Origin: Candidatus Kuenenia stuttgartensis
GTDB lineage: Bacteria > Planctomycetota > Planctomycetia > Isosphaerales > Isosphaeraceae
Direction of reading: 5' to 3'
Assembly (NCBI GenBank): GCA_945872325.1
Contig: CAMBZY010000244.1
Location: 1 to 5,443, forward strand
DNA length: 5,443 nt
Made by a program: the position numbers and the translations under genes. Under the pieces are notes generated by a model. The model had not been told where the DNA came from, ran no database searches, and worked only from the letters and a program-made list of their open reading frames with translations. Shown here piece by piece: positions 1 to 5,443 of the stretch (its first letter is position 1; each line of letters starts with the position of its first letter).

Positions 1-289
1 CAGGCGTTGCCACCGGCAGCTCAAGGTCAATCCGGAGCTCGTTTGAGGCTGGCTGAAAGGTCAGAATAAAAAATGCCAGAAGCTGAAACGCCATGTCCAG
101 CATGGGCGCTACGGGAAAGGCCACTTCCTCTGGTGGACGAGGTCGACGCGTCCGACGAACCGGCTCTGTCACATCACCGACCTGCTGACTTTCTGTCGTC
201 AAAGCCTGACTGGCGGCACGGGCCCAATCGTGGCCAAAGCCGATCACATCGGAGTCAATGGCACGTCCCTGGCCAGAATGATTGGTCAT
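1..289 (-). CDS. exbD: ExbD/TolR-family biopolymer transport protein, second copy (C-terminus beyond window)
   Basis: This is the first 96 codons of a second ExbD/TolR protein; the rest lies past the left edge. Residues 1-57 form a hydrophilic, probably cytoplasmic extension ending in a basic, proline-rich stretch (RRTRRPRPP, 45-53). A single membrane helix follows at about 60-79 (VAPMLDMAFQLLAFFILTF), containing Asp65 in the PMLD motif. That Asp matches the proton-carrying Asp of ExbD and TolR. The periplasmic part begins with NELRIDLELPV. The ATG is well supported: it overlaps the TGA of the upstream exbD (ATGA) and has GGAGGAG 8 bases before it. The overlap suggests translational coupling and roughly matched output. 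By family knowledge, ExbD pairs with an ExbB pentamer to convert proton flow into motion of a periplasmic partner. The extension is unusual, since typical ExbD proteins have only about 15-25 residues before the helix. The family call is firm; the client system is unknown. Confidence 0.88.
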   Translation of the reverse strand, partial: MTNHSGQGRAIDSDVIGFGHDWARAASQALTTESQQVGDVTEPVRRTRRPRPPEEVAFPVAPMLDMAFQLLAFFILTFQPASNELRIDLELPVATP

Positions 290-768
290 GGCCCAGGCTC
301 CTCCGTGCGTTTTACGATCAGGCTGAATCTTTGAAAGCCAGCTTGCTGACCTTGTGCCAGCGATTCCCGAAGCCTCGAATAAGCCAGTCGGCGATCGCCC
401 CTGACAAAGACTCGGGTCGGCAATGATTCTGTGGAAAGTGCCAAAAGCTCTGCGCCTTCGCGTCTCAGGCTGGCCTGTTTCGACCACCACGCAGGCTGTT
501 CGGTCAACGGGACTTCCTCTTTTCCGCTGACCAATCGGCCTGTGGTGTCGAGGGTCACCATGAGTCTGTCCATCCCAGGATCGTCTCCCGGCAGAGCGGC
601 TGGAGCAACGGGCAATTTGACCAAAAGTGCCGAATCTTCTACCTTCGTGCCGAAATGGACCAGCATCATGAAAAACGTGATGAGTTGCAAAACGATATCC
701 AGCAGAGGCGTCAGGTTCGGGCTGACGTGCTCTGGGCCGGAGTTGCGGCGACTCGTCCGGCGCGTCAT
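286..768 (-). CDS. exbD: ExbD/TolR-family biopolymer transport protein, first copy
   Basis: A complete 160-residue ExbD/TolR protein, close to the usual 130-170. A short basic cytoplasmic tail (RRTSRR, 3-8) leads to the motif NLTPLLDIVLQL and a single membrane helix at about 22-39. Asp24 is the expected proton-relay residue (E. coli ExbD Asp25, TolR Asp23). The remaining ~120 residues are the periplasmic domain, closing with the typical strand-helix-strand pattern at 118-153 (TRVFVRGDRRLAYSRLRE, then FSLIVK). The ATG has GAGG 8 bases upstream, within the end of exbB. Only 3 bases separate it from the exbB stop, and its own TGA overlaps the next gene. It is therefore the middle gene of a tight operon. 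By family knowledge it binds ExbB and peptidoglycan or a TonB/TolA-like partner; which one cannot be read here. The two ExbD proteins in this operon are clearly diverged in sequence, so this is not a recent duplication. Confidence 0.92.
   Translation of the reverse strand: MTRRTSRRNSGPEHVSPNLTPLLDIVLQLITFFMMLVHFGTKVEDSALLVKLPVAPAALPGDDPGMDRLMVTLDTTGRLVSGKEEVPLTEQPAWWSKQASLRREGAELLALSTESLPTRVFVRGDRRLAYSRLRESLAQGQQAGFQRFSLIVKRTEEPGP
298..304 (-). promoter_or_regulatory. Shine-Dalgarno site of the second exbD
   Basis: GGAGGAG on the minus strand lies inside the last codons of the first exbD, with 8 bases between it and the ATG at 289. It fixes the start of the extended second ExbD and, with the ATGA overlap, supports translational coupling. 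Confidence 0.8.
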
Positions 769-771
769 CGG

Positions 772-1602
772 TTAAACCTCATCAGAAATGTTGATCGAGG
801 GCAAGTTTGACGACGATCCGCCGGTATAAATCGGGTGCCCTGGCCTTAGCCCGGCAGCGATTGACTCGATCATCTCGCCTGAGGCCATCTCCACATCAAG
901 CGAAAGCCGGCTGATTCTGTTTCGGAAAAAGGCGTAGAAAAAAATCGCGGGGATCGATACGGCGATGCCTTCAAGAGTCGCGAAAAGGGCGGTTGAGATC
1001 CCGGCCGCCAATTGGCTTGCCTGTGGATTGGCACCTGCCGTAGCCATCACCCGGAATGAAAGGATCATGCCGTAAACCGTGCCCAGCAAGCCGATCATTG
1101 GCCCAAGTGTCCCGACAGTCGCAAGATAAGTCGTACGGTGCTCCATCCTCATCGTTTCGGCTTCATTGGTCGCCGCCATGGCTGACATGGCACCGGTCAG
1201 ACCACCTGTTGGGAGTTTGCGAAGGCCGGCACGAAGGACGACCCCGAGAAACGAATCGTCGCCAGCGAGCCGGGTTGGTATCTCTGCAAACCGTTTGAGT
1301 CGAGCCAGTTCAGCAATATCTGAGGCCAGCTTCTGAGGAATGGCACGGCTTTGACGATATTCGAGGAACATCCAGACGATGAGGGCCGTCAGATAAAACG
1401 ACATCAAAAGCATGATCAGGCCAAGTGGCCCGGAAGCCCGGATCATCCAGGCGATGAATGTCTCTGTCTCAGGTGCAGCAGCCGAAGCCGCAGAGGATTC
1501 AGCCTGTGCCAGAAGTTCTAAAGGCATCAGAAAATAAACGATGGGAGCAGTGATCAGGTAACGGGACCTGAGCTTTGCAAAAACATGAAGGCGATCCGCC
1601 AC
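772..1602 (-). CDS. exbB: MotA/TolQ/ExbB-family proton channel protein
   Basis: A 276-residue ExbB/TolQ-type inner-membrane protein. Residues 1-34 look like a signal peptide: basic start, hydrophobic core at about 16-31, and an AQA cleavage site after Ala34. A Ser/Ala-rich linker follows, then membrane helix 1 (about 57-79), a cytoplasmic loop, helix 2 (about 160-183, with GTLGPMIGLLGTVYGMILSF) and helix 3 (about 203-226, with STALFATLEGIAVSIPA). Thr175 and Thr209 match the conserved channel-lining Thr148 and Thr181 of E. coli ExbB. The Glu at E. coli position 176 is Thr204 here, while an extra Glu211 lies two residues past Thr209. The GTG start is supported by GGGGAG 6 bases upstream. It is the first gene of the exbB-exbD-exbD operon. 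By family knowledge, five ExbB subunits surround ExbD and form the proton-driven motor. MotA is excluded by the domain order and the ExbD neighbours; TolQ versus ExbB cannot be decided. Confidence 0.93.
   Translation of the reverse strand: MADRLHVFAKLRSRYLITAPIVYFLMPLELLAQAESSAASAAAPETETFIAWMIRASGPLGLIMLLMSFYLTALIVWMFLEYRQSRAIPQKLASDIAELARLKRFAEIPTRLAGDDSFLGVVLRAGLRKLPTGGLTGAMSAMAATNEAETMRMEHRTTYLATVGTLGPMIGLLGTVYGMILSFRVMATAGANPQASQLAAGISTALFATLEGIAVSIPAIFFYAFFRNRISRLSLDVEMASGEMIESIAAGLRPGHPIYTGGSSSNLPSINISDEV
777..780 (-). promoter_or_regulatory. Shine-Dalgarno site of the first exbD
   Basis: GAGG on the minus strand (within GATGAGG) sits in the last codons of exbB, with 8 bases to the ATG at 768. 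It supports this start and co-translation of exbB and exbD from one message. Confidence 0.65.
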
Positions 1603-1889
1603 TTGGAGCTCCCCGACTCAGTCAGTCTAAATTGTGTGATGAACCAAGACACTTCCAGACTATCGCAATCCGACCCCATCGGCAATCGCAAGAGTCTTTT
1701 TTCTGAGAATTTTAAATGCCCCAGCCGTGCTCCTTCCACTCCATCCGTCAAATTCTTCCATCAAATCCGAACCATTCGGTACGCTTCGTTCATCAAGCTG
1801 CGTAATCCACTCATTTTGAAATCTGAAAAGGTCGGCTTTCAAAGACTAAAACTCCACGGGTCAGCGTTCATGATTAAATCTCTCAATAT
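1603..1889. other. Non-coding gap between queA and exbB
   Basis: A 287-base stretch at about 47% GC by hand count of three 60-base lines, with no ORF resembling a known protein. It should hold the end of the queA transcript and probably the promoter of the exbB operon. I see a short perfect hairpin (CCGAA-CCA-TTCGG, 1767-1779) without a T-run, and two copies of ATCGCAA 23 bases apart (1662 and 1685). No -35/-10 pair stands out on the minus strand. Confidence 0.5.
1609..1614 (-). promoter_or_regulatory. Shine-Dalgarno site of exbB
   Basis: GGGGAG on the minus strand with 6 bases to the GTG at 1602. It decides this non-ATG start and therefore inclusion of the signal peptide. The site partly lies in the perfect 8-base palindrome GGAGCTCC (1605-1612), which has no loop and is probably incidental. 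Confidence 0.7.
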
Positions 1890-2927
1890 TCAAAGAATCA
1901 GCATGGCATCGCCGTAACTGTAGAACCTGTATCCTTCCCGAACCGCTTCACGATACGCTTCCATCACAAACTCGTGGCCTGCAAAAGCACTCACAAGCAC
2001 GATCAGACTCGATTTTGGCAAATGGAAATTCGTAATCAGGCCGTCCAATACGTTGAATTGAAATCCTGGTTTGATATAAAGCGCGGTTTCATGGCGAAAC
2101 GGCTGAACTTTTCCTGATCTGGCAGACGTCTCCAGGGTCCGGGTGGATGTGGTCCCTACGGCAATCACCCGGCCTCCACGAGACTTGGCCAGCTCCACCG
2201 ACTCCTCCGTATCCTCTTTCAGTTCCGCAACTTCTGCATGCAGGACATGCTCTTCAATATTCTCGACTCTGATCGGCTGAAATGTCCCAATCCCGACATG
2301 AAGCGTGACATCTGCAAAGCTCACTCCGCTCGATTGCAATTCGTCGATCAACCTCGGCGTAAAATGCAGACCCGCCGTGGGAGCCGCCACGGAACCAGCC
2401 TCGTTCGCAAACACGGTTTGATACCACGCCCGATCCTCAGGCTGATCCTGCCCGGCCCTGATGTAATGTGGCAACGGGATATGTCCATGCAATTCAAGCA
2501 AGTCCTGAAACGAAGGGCCTGAATCGGAATTCAGTGGTCTGACCAGCCAAGCCCCTCGATCGAGCTTTTGGACCAGCTTCAGCTGAAGCCCCTGCCCCAC
2601 TGTAACAACCTCACCTGGCTGAGGTTTACCACGTGTCTGAGTGATCACATTCCAGCAACCATCTTGCGCCGGATTCAAGAACAGGCATTCCCACTGGCCA
2701 CCGGTCCGATCCCTCGATCCGATCAAGCGAGCGGGCAGGACCCGGGTATTGTTTCTTACGATTAAGTCGTTTTTTAACAAGAATTTCGGGAGATCACCGA
2801 ATCGATGATGTGACCAGGTTCCAGAGCGGCGGTCCAGGACCATCAATCGCGACTGATCCCGAGGCTCGACAGGCGTCTGGGCGATCAATTCCGGAGGGAG
2901 GTGGAAGTCAAAAAGTTCGATGTTCAC
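1890..2927 (-). CDS. queA: S-adenosylmethionine:tRNA ribosyltransferase-isomerase QueA
   Basis: QueA transfers and rearranges the ribosyl part of S-adenosylmethionine onto the preQ1 base at tRNA position 34, giving epoxyqueuosine in Asp, Asn, His and Tyr tRNAs. Characteristic stretches occur in order (numbering from this start): FDFHLPPELIAQ near the N-terminus, NNTRVLPARLIG (59-70), GSVAAPTAGLHFT (about 178-190), TLHVGIGTFQPI (208-219), HAEVAEL (230-236), AVGTTSTRTLE (256-266), ITNFHLPKSSLI (298-309) and the terminal YSYGDAMLI. Length is 345 residues, normal for the family. I chose the GTG at 2927 because VNIELFDFHLP aligns without gaps to E. coli MRVTDFSFELP. A GTG at 2972 would add 15 residues and has CAGG 8 bases upstream, so it remains possible; a third GTG is at 2942. 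It is a cytoplasmic enzyme. No tgt or other queuosine gene is adjacent, and it is head-to-head with the glycosyltransferase gene. Confidence 0.96.
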   Translation of the reverse strand: MNIELFDFHLPPELIAQTPVEPRDQSRLMVLDRRSGTWSHHRFGDLPKFLLKNDLIVRNNTRVLPARLIGSRDRTGGQWECLFLNPAQDGCWNVITQTRGKPQPGEVVTVGQGLQLKLVQKLDRGAWLVRPLNSDSGPSFQDLLELHGHIPLPHYIRAGQDQPEDRAWYQTVFANEAGSVAAPTAGLHFTPRLIDELQSSGVSFADVTLHVGIGTFQPIRVENIEEHVLHAEVAELKEDTEESVELAKSRGGRVIAVGTTSTRTLETSARSGKVQPFRHETALYIKPGFQFNVLDGLITNFHLPKSSLIVLVSAFAGHEFVMEAYREAVREGYRFYSYGDAMLIL

Positions 2928-3198
2928 AGGACGATCGTTCACCTTAAAATAGGGAGGGGCTGGCCTGACCACTTTGCTTGCCTGAAAGGAGATTCAAGTG
3001 ATTTCTTCAGAATCTCCAATCAAATCCTCTTGTTTCTTCGACGATTCTATGCCATTGTTCGTTAGAGATGTCATCATTGTCCAGTTCCTGCATCACATCG
3101 TCATGATCCCAAATCATCGTGAATCAGCCCAACCACAGGTGATCCAGAATCTTCTGAAGTCGATTCTACCACTCTAAACTCCCAATCGGTTCCCGAAT
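2928..3198. other. Divergent intergenic region between queA and the first glycosyltransferase
   Basis: About 270 bases (226 if the longer QueA start is used) separating two genes that point away from each other, so promoters for both should lie here. No convincing -35/-10 pair is visible. An imperfect structure AGAATC-(10)-GATTCT lies at 3146-3167, just upstream of the glycosyltransferase start. A 42-codon ORF (3049-3177, plus) lies in frame with the downstream gene but has no ribosome-binding site. Confidence 0.45.
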
Positions 3199-4374
3199 TT
3201 GCAGAGTCTTGCATCCAGACTTGCTGAAACTTCGAAAAATCGTGCCCCCAGGCCCGACGCTCCGGTGCCTGTTTGCCTTGTCATCACAGATCTTAACGTC
3301 GGTGGTGCTGAAAAAGCTCTGGTTCATCTCGCACTTGGCCTGAATCGTAAGCTCTGGAAGGTTTCGGTCATCAACCTCGGCGGTGAAGAGCCACTGGCAC
3401 AAGTCCTTCGTCAGGAAGGTGTTGAGGTCCGATGTCTGGCAGTGTCAAAACGCAAGCCAGTGGAGGCGATCCGCAAGTTGGCCAAAGCCCTGAAGGATCT
3501 GCAACCTGCTCTGGTGCAGACATTTATGTTCCATGCGAACGTGGCTGGAAGGCTTGGAGCGAGACTGGCCTCTGTCCCATGGGTCCTGGGTGGCCTACGG
3601 GTGGCTGAGCATCAAAAGGCGTGGCATCTTACGGTGGATCGACTTACGGCAAAAATGTCGCTGGGATCCGTCTGCGTTTCCGAAGGTGTTCGACGATTTA
3701 GCCAGACCTATGGCGGACTTTCAGAGAAACGTCTGACTGTGATTCCGAACGGCGTCGATGTGCGACCATTCGATCAAGCCAAACCGATAGATCGTAAAGC
3801 CTTAGGCCTATCCGAATCAGACAGGATCAGCCTCTTTGCCGGCCGGCTCGACGCCCAGAAGGGTTTACCTTATCTGCTTGATGCAGCGGAACTTGTCGCT
3901 CAAAAGCACAAGAACTGGCATCTTGTGATGATGGGGCACGATGGGTCGGAAAGTGAGTGGTTTCACGAACGCCGGCAATCGTCGCCGGTCCTTCAGAAAC
4001 ACCTCCATTGGCTGGGGTTCCGGACAGACGTCCGAGAGATCCTGAAATCGTCAGATCTCTTGATCCTGCCATCACTGTGGGAAGGCATGCCAAATGTGGT
4101 GCTCGAAGCCATGGCGGCAGGCAAAGCCGTGATCGGGACCGACGTGGAAGGGACCAACGAGTTGATCTTGCCTCAGCAAACTGGCTGGATTGTGCCTCCT
4201 GAAAATGCTCAGGCACTCGCCGATGCTCTCATGGAGTCGATTCAAAAACCGGATCTCACCAGAAAGTTTGGGATTGCTGGCCGATTGAGAGTGGAACAAA
4301 ATTACACTCTGGAACGAACCATTGAAGCCTATAGCCGCTTATGGTCAGACGTTTTACATCTTCAACAGCCATGA
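3199..4374 (+). CDS. GT4-like glycosyltransferase (GT-B fold, GGAE type)
   Basis: A complete 391-residue retaining-type glycosyltransferase with the two-domain GT-B layout. The N-terminal domain opens with VCLVITDLNVGGAEKAL (25-41), whose GGAEKA loop is typical of GT4 enzymes. The linker to the second domain carries IPNGVD (182-187). The C-terminal Rossmann domain begins at SLFAGRLDAQKG (211-222), and the nucleotide-sugar site has EGMPNVVLE (295-303), the E-x7-E motif with Glu295 and Glu303. There is no signal peptide or membrane helix, so it is probably cytosolic or membrane-associated. The start is uncertain: TTG at 3199 has no Shine-Dalgarno site, and a GTG at 3265 would begin two residues before VCLVITD, the usual family position. 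An in-frame stop at 3175-3177 limits any longer version. By family knowledge such enzymes build surface polysaccharides or glycolipids; donor and acceptor cannot be read. It is followed 254 bases later by another glycosyltransferase. Confidence 0.92.
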   Translation: MQSLASRLAETSKNRAPRPDAPVPVCLVITDLNVGGAEKALVHLALGLNRKLWKVSVINLGGEEPLAQVLRQEGVEVRCLAVSKRKPVEAIRKLAKALKDLQPALVQTFMFHANVAGRLGARLASVPWVLGGLRVAEHQKAWHLTVDRLTAKMSLGSVCVSEGVRRFSQTYGGLSEKRLTVIPNGVDVRPFDQAKPIDRKALGLSESDRISLFAGRLDAQKGLPYLLDAAELVAQKHKNWHLVMMGHDGSESEWFHERRQSSPVLQKHLHWLGFRTDVREILKSSDLLILPSLWEGMPNVVLEAMAAGKAVIGTDVEGTNELILPQQTGWIVPPENAQALADALMESIQKPDLTRKFGIAGRLRVEQNYTLERTIEAYSRLWSDVLHLQQP

Positions 4375-4628
4375 ATGAGACATTCCATTGGCATGTGATC
4401 GTTTTGGGGTTCATGAATAGACGTTGACACATTTTTTCAAGAGTATCGATTGATGATCCCGCATATGCTACAAATCTGATAGAGGACTGACTTCTTCAGA
4501 GTTTTCTCACAGAATCATCACGCGGATTTCATTTGCATTTCGGGATCGATCCTCGCCATACTTAAATCAATGTGAGCCGATCACTGGCGACGTCAATCTG
4601 TATTTTGAAGTCCTGAAAACTCAAGAAA
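4375..4628. other. AT-rich gap between the two glycosyltransferase genes
   Basis: 254 bases at about 42% GC by hand count over 4381-4620, with no ORF of note and no clear terminator hairpin. A TTGACA hexamer occurs at 4424-4429, but nothing resembling TATAAT follows at 16-18 bases. The length suggests that the second gene has its own promoter and is not simply read through from the first. Confidence 0.45.
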
Positions 4629-5443
4629 ATGCGAATTGCACTGATTACCGAAACATTTCCCCCGCAGATCAACGGTGTTTCACGCACTCTCGGCATGCTC
4701 ACAAAGCATCTTTTAGAGCAAGGTCACGATGTTCTGGTGATCCATCCAGACTATGGTGAGATTGCATCGGAACTGGGAATTGATCCAGAATATAAAAACC
4801 GCCTTCAAATACAAACAGTTCCTGCGCTGCCTCTGCCATTTTACAAAGAGATCCTGATTCCCAGTCCGCCATTTTCAAAATATAAAACGGTGTTATCCGC
4901 TTTTAATCCAGACCTCGTCCATATTGCAACAGAAGGTGGTCTGGGGCTATCGGCTTTGCGATATTGCAAAAAACGTCGATTGCCAGTCGTTTCCAGTTTC
5001 CATACCAATTTCGATGCCTATGCGAGCCATTACAGGATGCGCTGGGCTGTTCCGATGGTGGCGCGATATTTACGATGGTTTCATAATCGCACCCTTGCGA
5101 CTTACGTTCCATCCATGACCATGATCCATCGTCTGGAAACACTTGGATTTGAGAGACTTAGGCTCTGGACACGCGGTGTAAACGCTTCGCTTTTCCGTCC
5201 CCAAAGACCTGGATCAAAAGCGGTTCGCGACCAGTTTCAGATCCCTGAAAGTGACGTGGTGATCGGCCATTGTGGTCGTCTTGCGTCTGAGAAAAACATC
5301 GACTATCTTGCAGACGTTTTCTCACAAGTCCTTCATAAGTCAACAGATTCACACATTCTTGTGGTGGGAGACGGGCCTTCGAGAATTGGTTTTGAAAATC
5401 GCTTGAAAAACATTCCTCACGCCGCTGAAAGAGTCCATTTTAC
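4629..5443 (+). CDS. GT4-like glycosyltransferase, mannosyltransferase/SqdX-like (C-terminus beyond window)
   Basis: The first 271 codons of a second GT-B glycosyltransferase; the reading frame is open to the window end. It begins MRIALITETFPPQINGVSRT, with the ETFPP-x2-NGV start typical of the GT4 branch holding bacterial alpha-mannosyltransferases (MgtA/PimB-like) and the sulfolipid enzyme SqdX. Further branch features are SFHTNFDAYASHY (123-135), LWTRGVNASLF (179-189, the interdomain linker), GHCGRLASEKNIDYL (213-227, start of the second domain) and LVVGDGP (244-250). The E-x7-E motif should fall just past the end. The ATG is at the usual family position, but no Shine-Dalgarno site precedes it. 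Four consecutive lines (4741-4980) average about 44% GC by hand count, against 52-62% in sampled lines of the first glycosyltransferase and exbB. This may mean a different origin. Likely role: adding a sugar to a lipid or surface glycan. The subfamily call is moderate and the exact substrate is unknown. Confidence 0.9.
   Translation, partial: MRIALITETFPPQINGVSRTLGMLTKHLLEQGHDVLVIHPDYGEIASELGIDPEYKNRLQIQTVPALPLPFYKEILIPSPPFSKYKTVLSAFNPDLVHIATEGGLGLSALRYCKKRRLPVVSSFHTNFDAYASHYRMRWAVPMVARYLRWFHNRTLATYVPSMTMIHRLETLGFERLRLWTRGVNASLFRPQRPGSKAVRDQFQIPESDVVIGHCGRLASEKNIDYLADVFSQVLHKSTDSHILVVGDGPSRIGFENRLKNIPHAAERVHF

Noticed and set aside
73..775. Plus-strand ORFs opposite the exbD genes (73-426 and 431-775)
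   Set aside because: They are antisense shadows of well-supported ExbD genes, and their proteins show no membrane helix or known motif.
1767..1779. Perfect hairpin CCGAA-CCA-TTCGG as a queA terminator
   Set aside because: The stem is only 5 base pairs and no run of T follows on the minus strand. It is too weak to call.
1585..1917. 110-codon plus-strand ORF spanning the queA-exbB gap
   Set aside because: It overlaps both flanking genes antisense and its protein has no domain-like pattern. It is most likely a chance open frame.
3146..3167. Inverted repeat AGAATC-(10)-GATTCT before the glycosyltransferase start
   Set aside because: A six-base arm with a ten-base loop is expected by chance in such a gap, and no regulator is suggested nearby.
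3049..3177. 42-codon plus-strand ORF just upstream of and in frame with the first glycosyltransferase
   Set aside because: It has an ATG but no ribosome-binding site, no recognisable motif, and is short enough to arise by chance. A stop separates it from the downstream gene. A leader-peptide role cannot be excluded.
3827..4299. ORFs in other frames inside the first glycosyltransferase
   Set aside because: They overlap a gene with clear motifs throughout and look like composition-driven open frames.
4424..4450. TTGACA followed by TATCGA/ATCGAT as a possible promoter for the second glycosyltransferase
   Set aside because: Spacing is only 14-15 bases and the -10 match is poor, so a promoter is not supported.

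Overview
The window looks like chromosomal DNA of a Gram-negative-type bacterium, and Planctomycetota is my best guess. The reasons are a mid-GC genome, frequent non-ATG starts, an ExbB-type protein with its own cleavable-looking signal peptide, and tandem ExbD genes. The phylum call is inference from gene style; no rRNA or other marker gene is present.

Left part (1-1602, minus strand): a compact operon reading right to left, exbB (MotA/TolQ/ExbB proton channel), exbD and a second exbD-like gene that runs off the left edge. The junctions are tight: 3 bases between exbB and exbD, and a 4-base ATGA overlap between the two exbD genes. All three starts have a Shine-Dalgarno sequence at normal spacing. 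Together they would form an inner-membrane complex that uses the proton gradient to drive a periplasmic or outer-membrane partner, as in Ton or Tol systems. No TonB, TolA or receptor lies in the window, so the client is unknown.

Middle (1890-2972, minus strand): queA, the queuosine-pathway enzyme that acts on tRNA position 34. It is intact, with ambiguity only about which GTG is the start. A 287-base non-coding gap separates it from exbB.

Right part (3199-5443, plus strand): two GT-B fold, GT4-like glycosyltransferases in the same orientation. The first is complete and starts at a non-ATG codon. The second is cut by the window end and belongs to a different branch (mannosyltransferase/SqdX-like). 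They are 254 bases apart. From about 4375 onward base composition becomes clearly AT-richer. Their likely role is glycosylation of a lipid or surface polysaccharide, but no substrate can be read from the sequence.

The three non-coding gaps (1603-1889, about 2928-3198, 4375-4628) hold no RNA gene, insertion sequence, CRISPR array or convincing terminator that I can see. I found no clearly new system. The most distinctive points are the one-ExbB/two-ExbD layout with an extended second ExbD, the moved acidic residue in ExbB, and the composition shift at the second glycosyltransferase.
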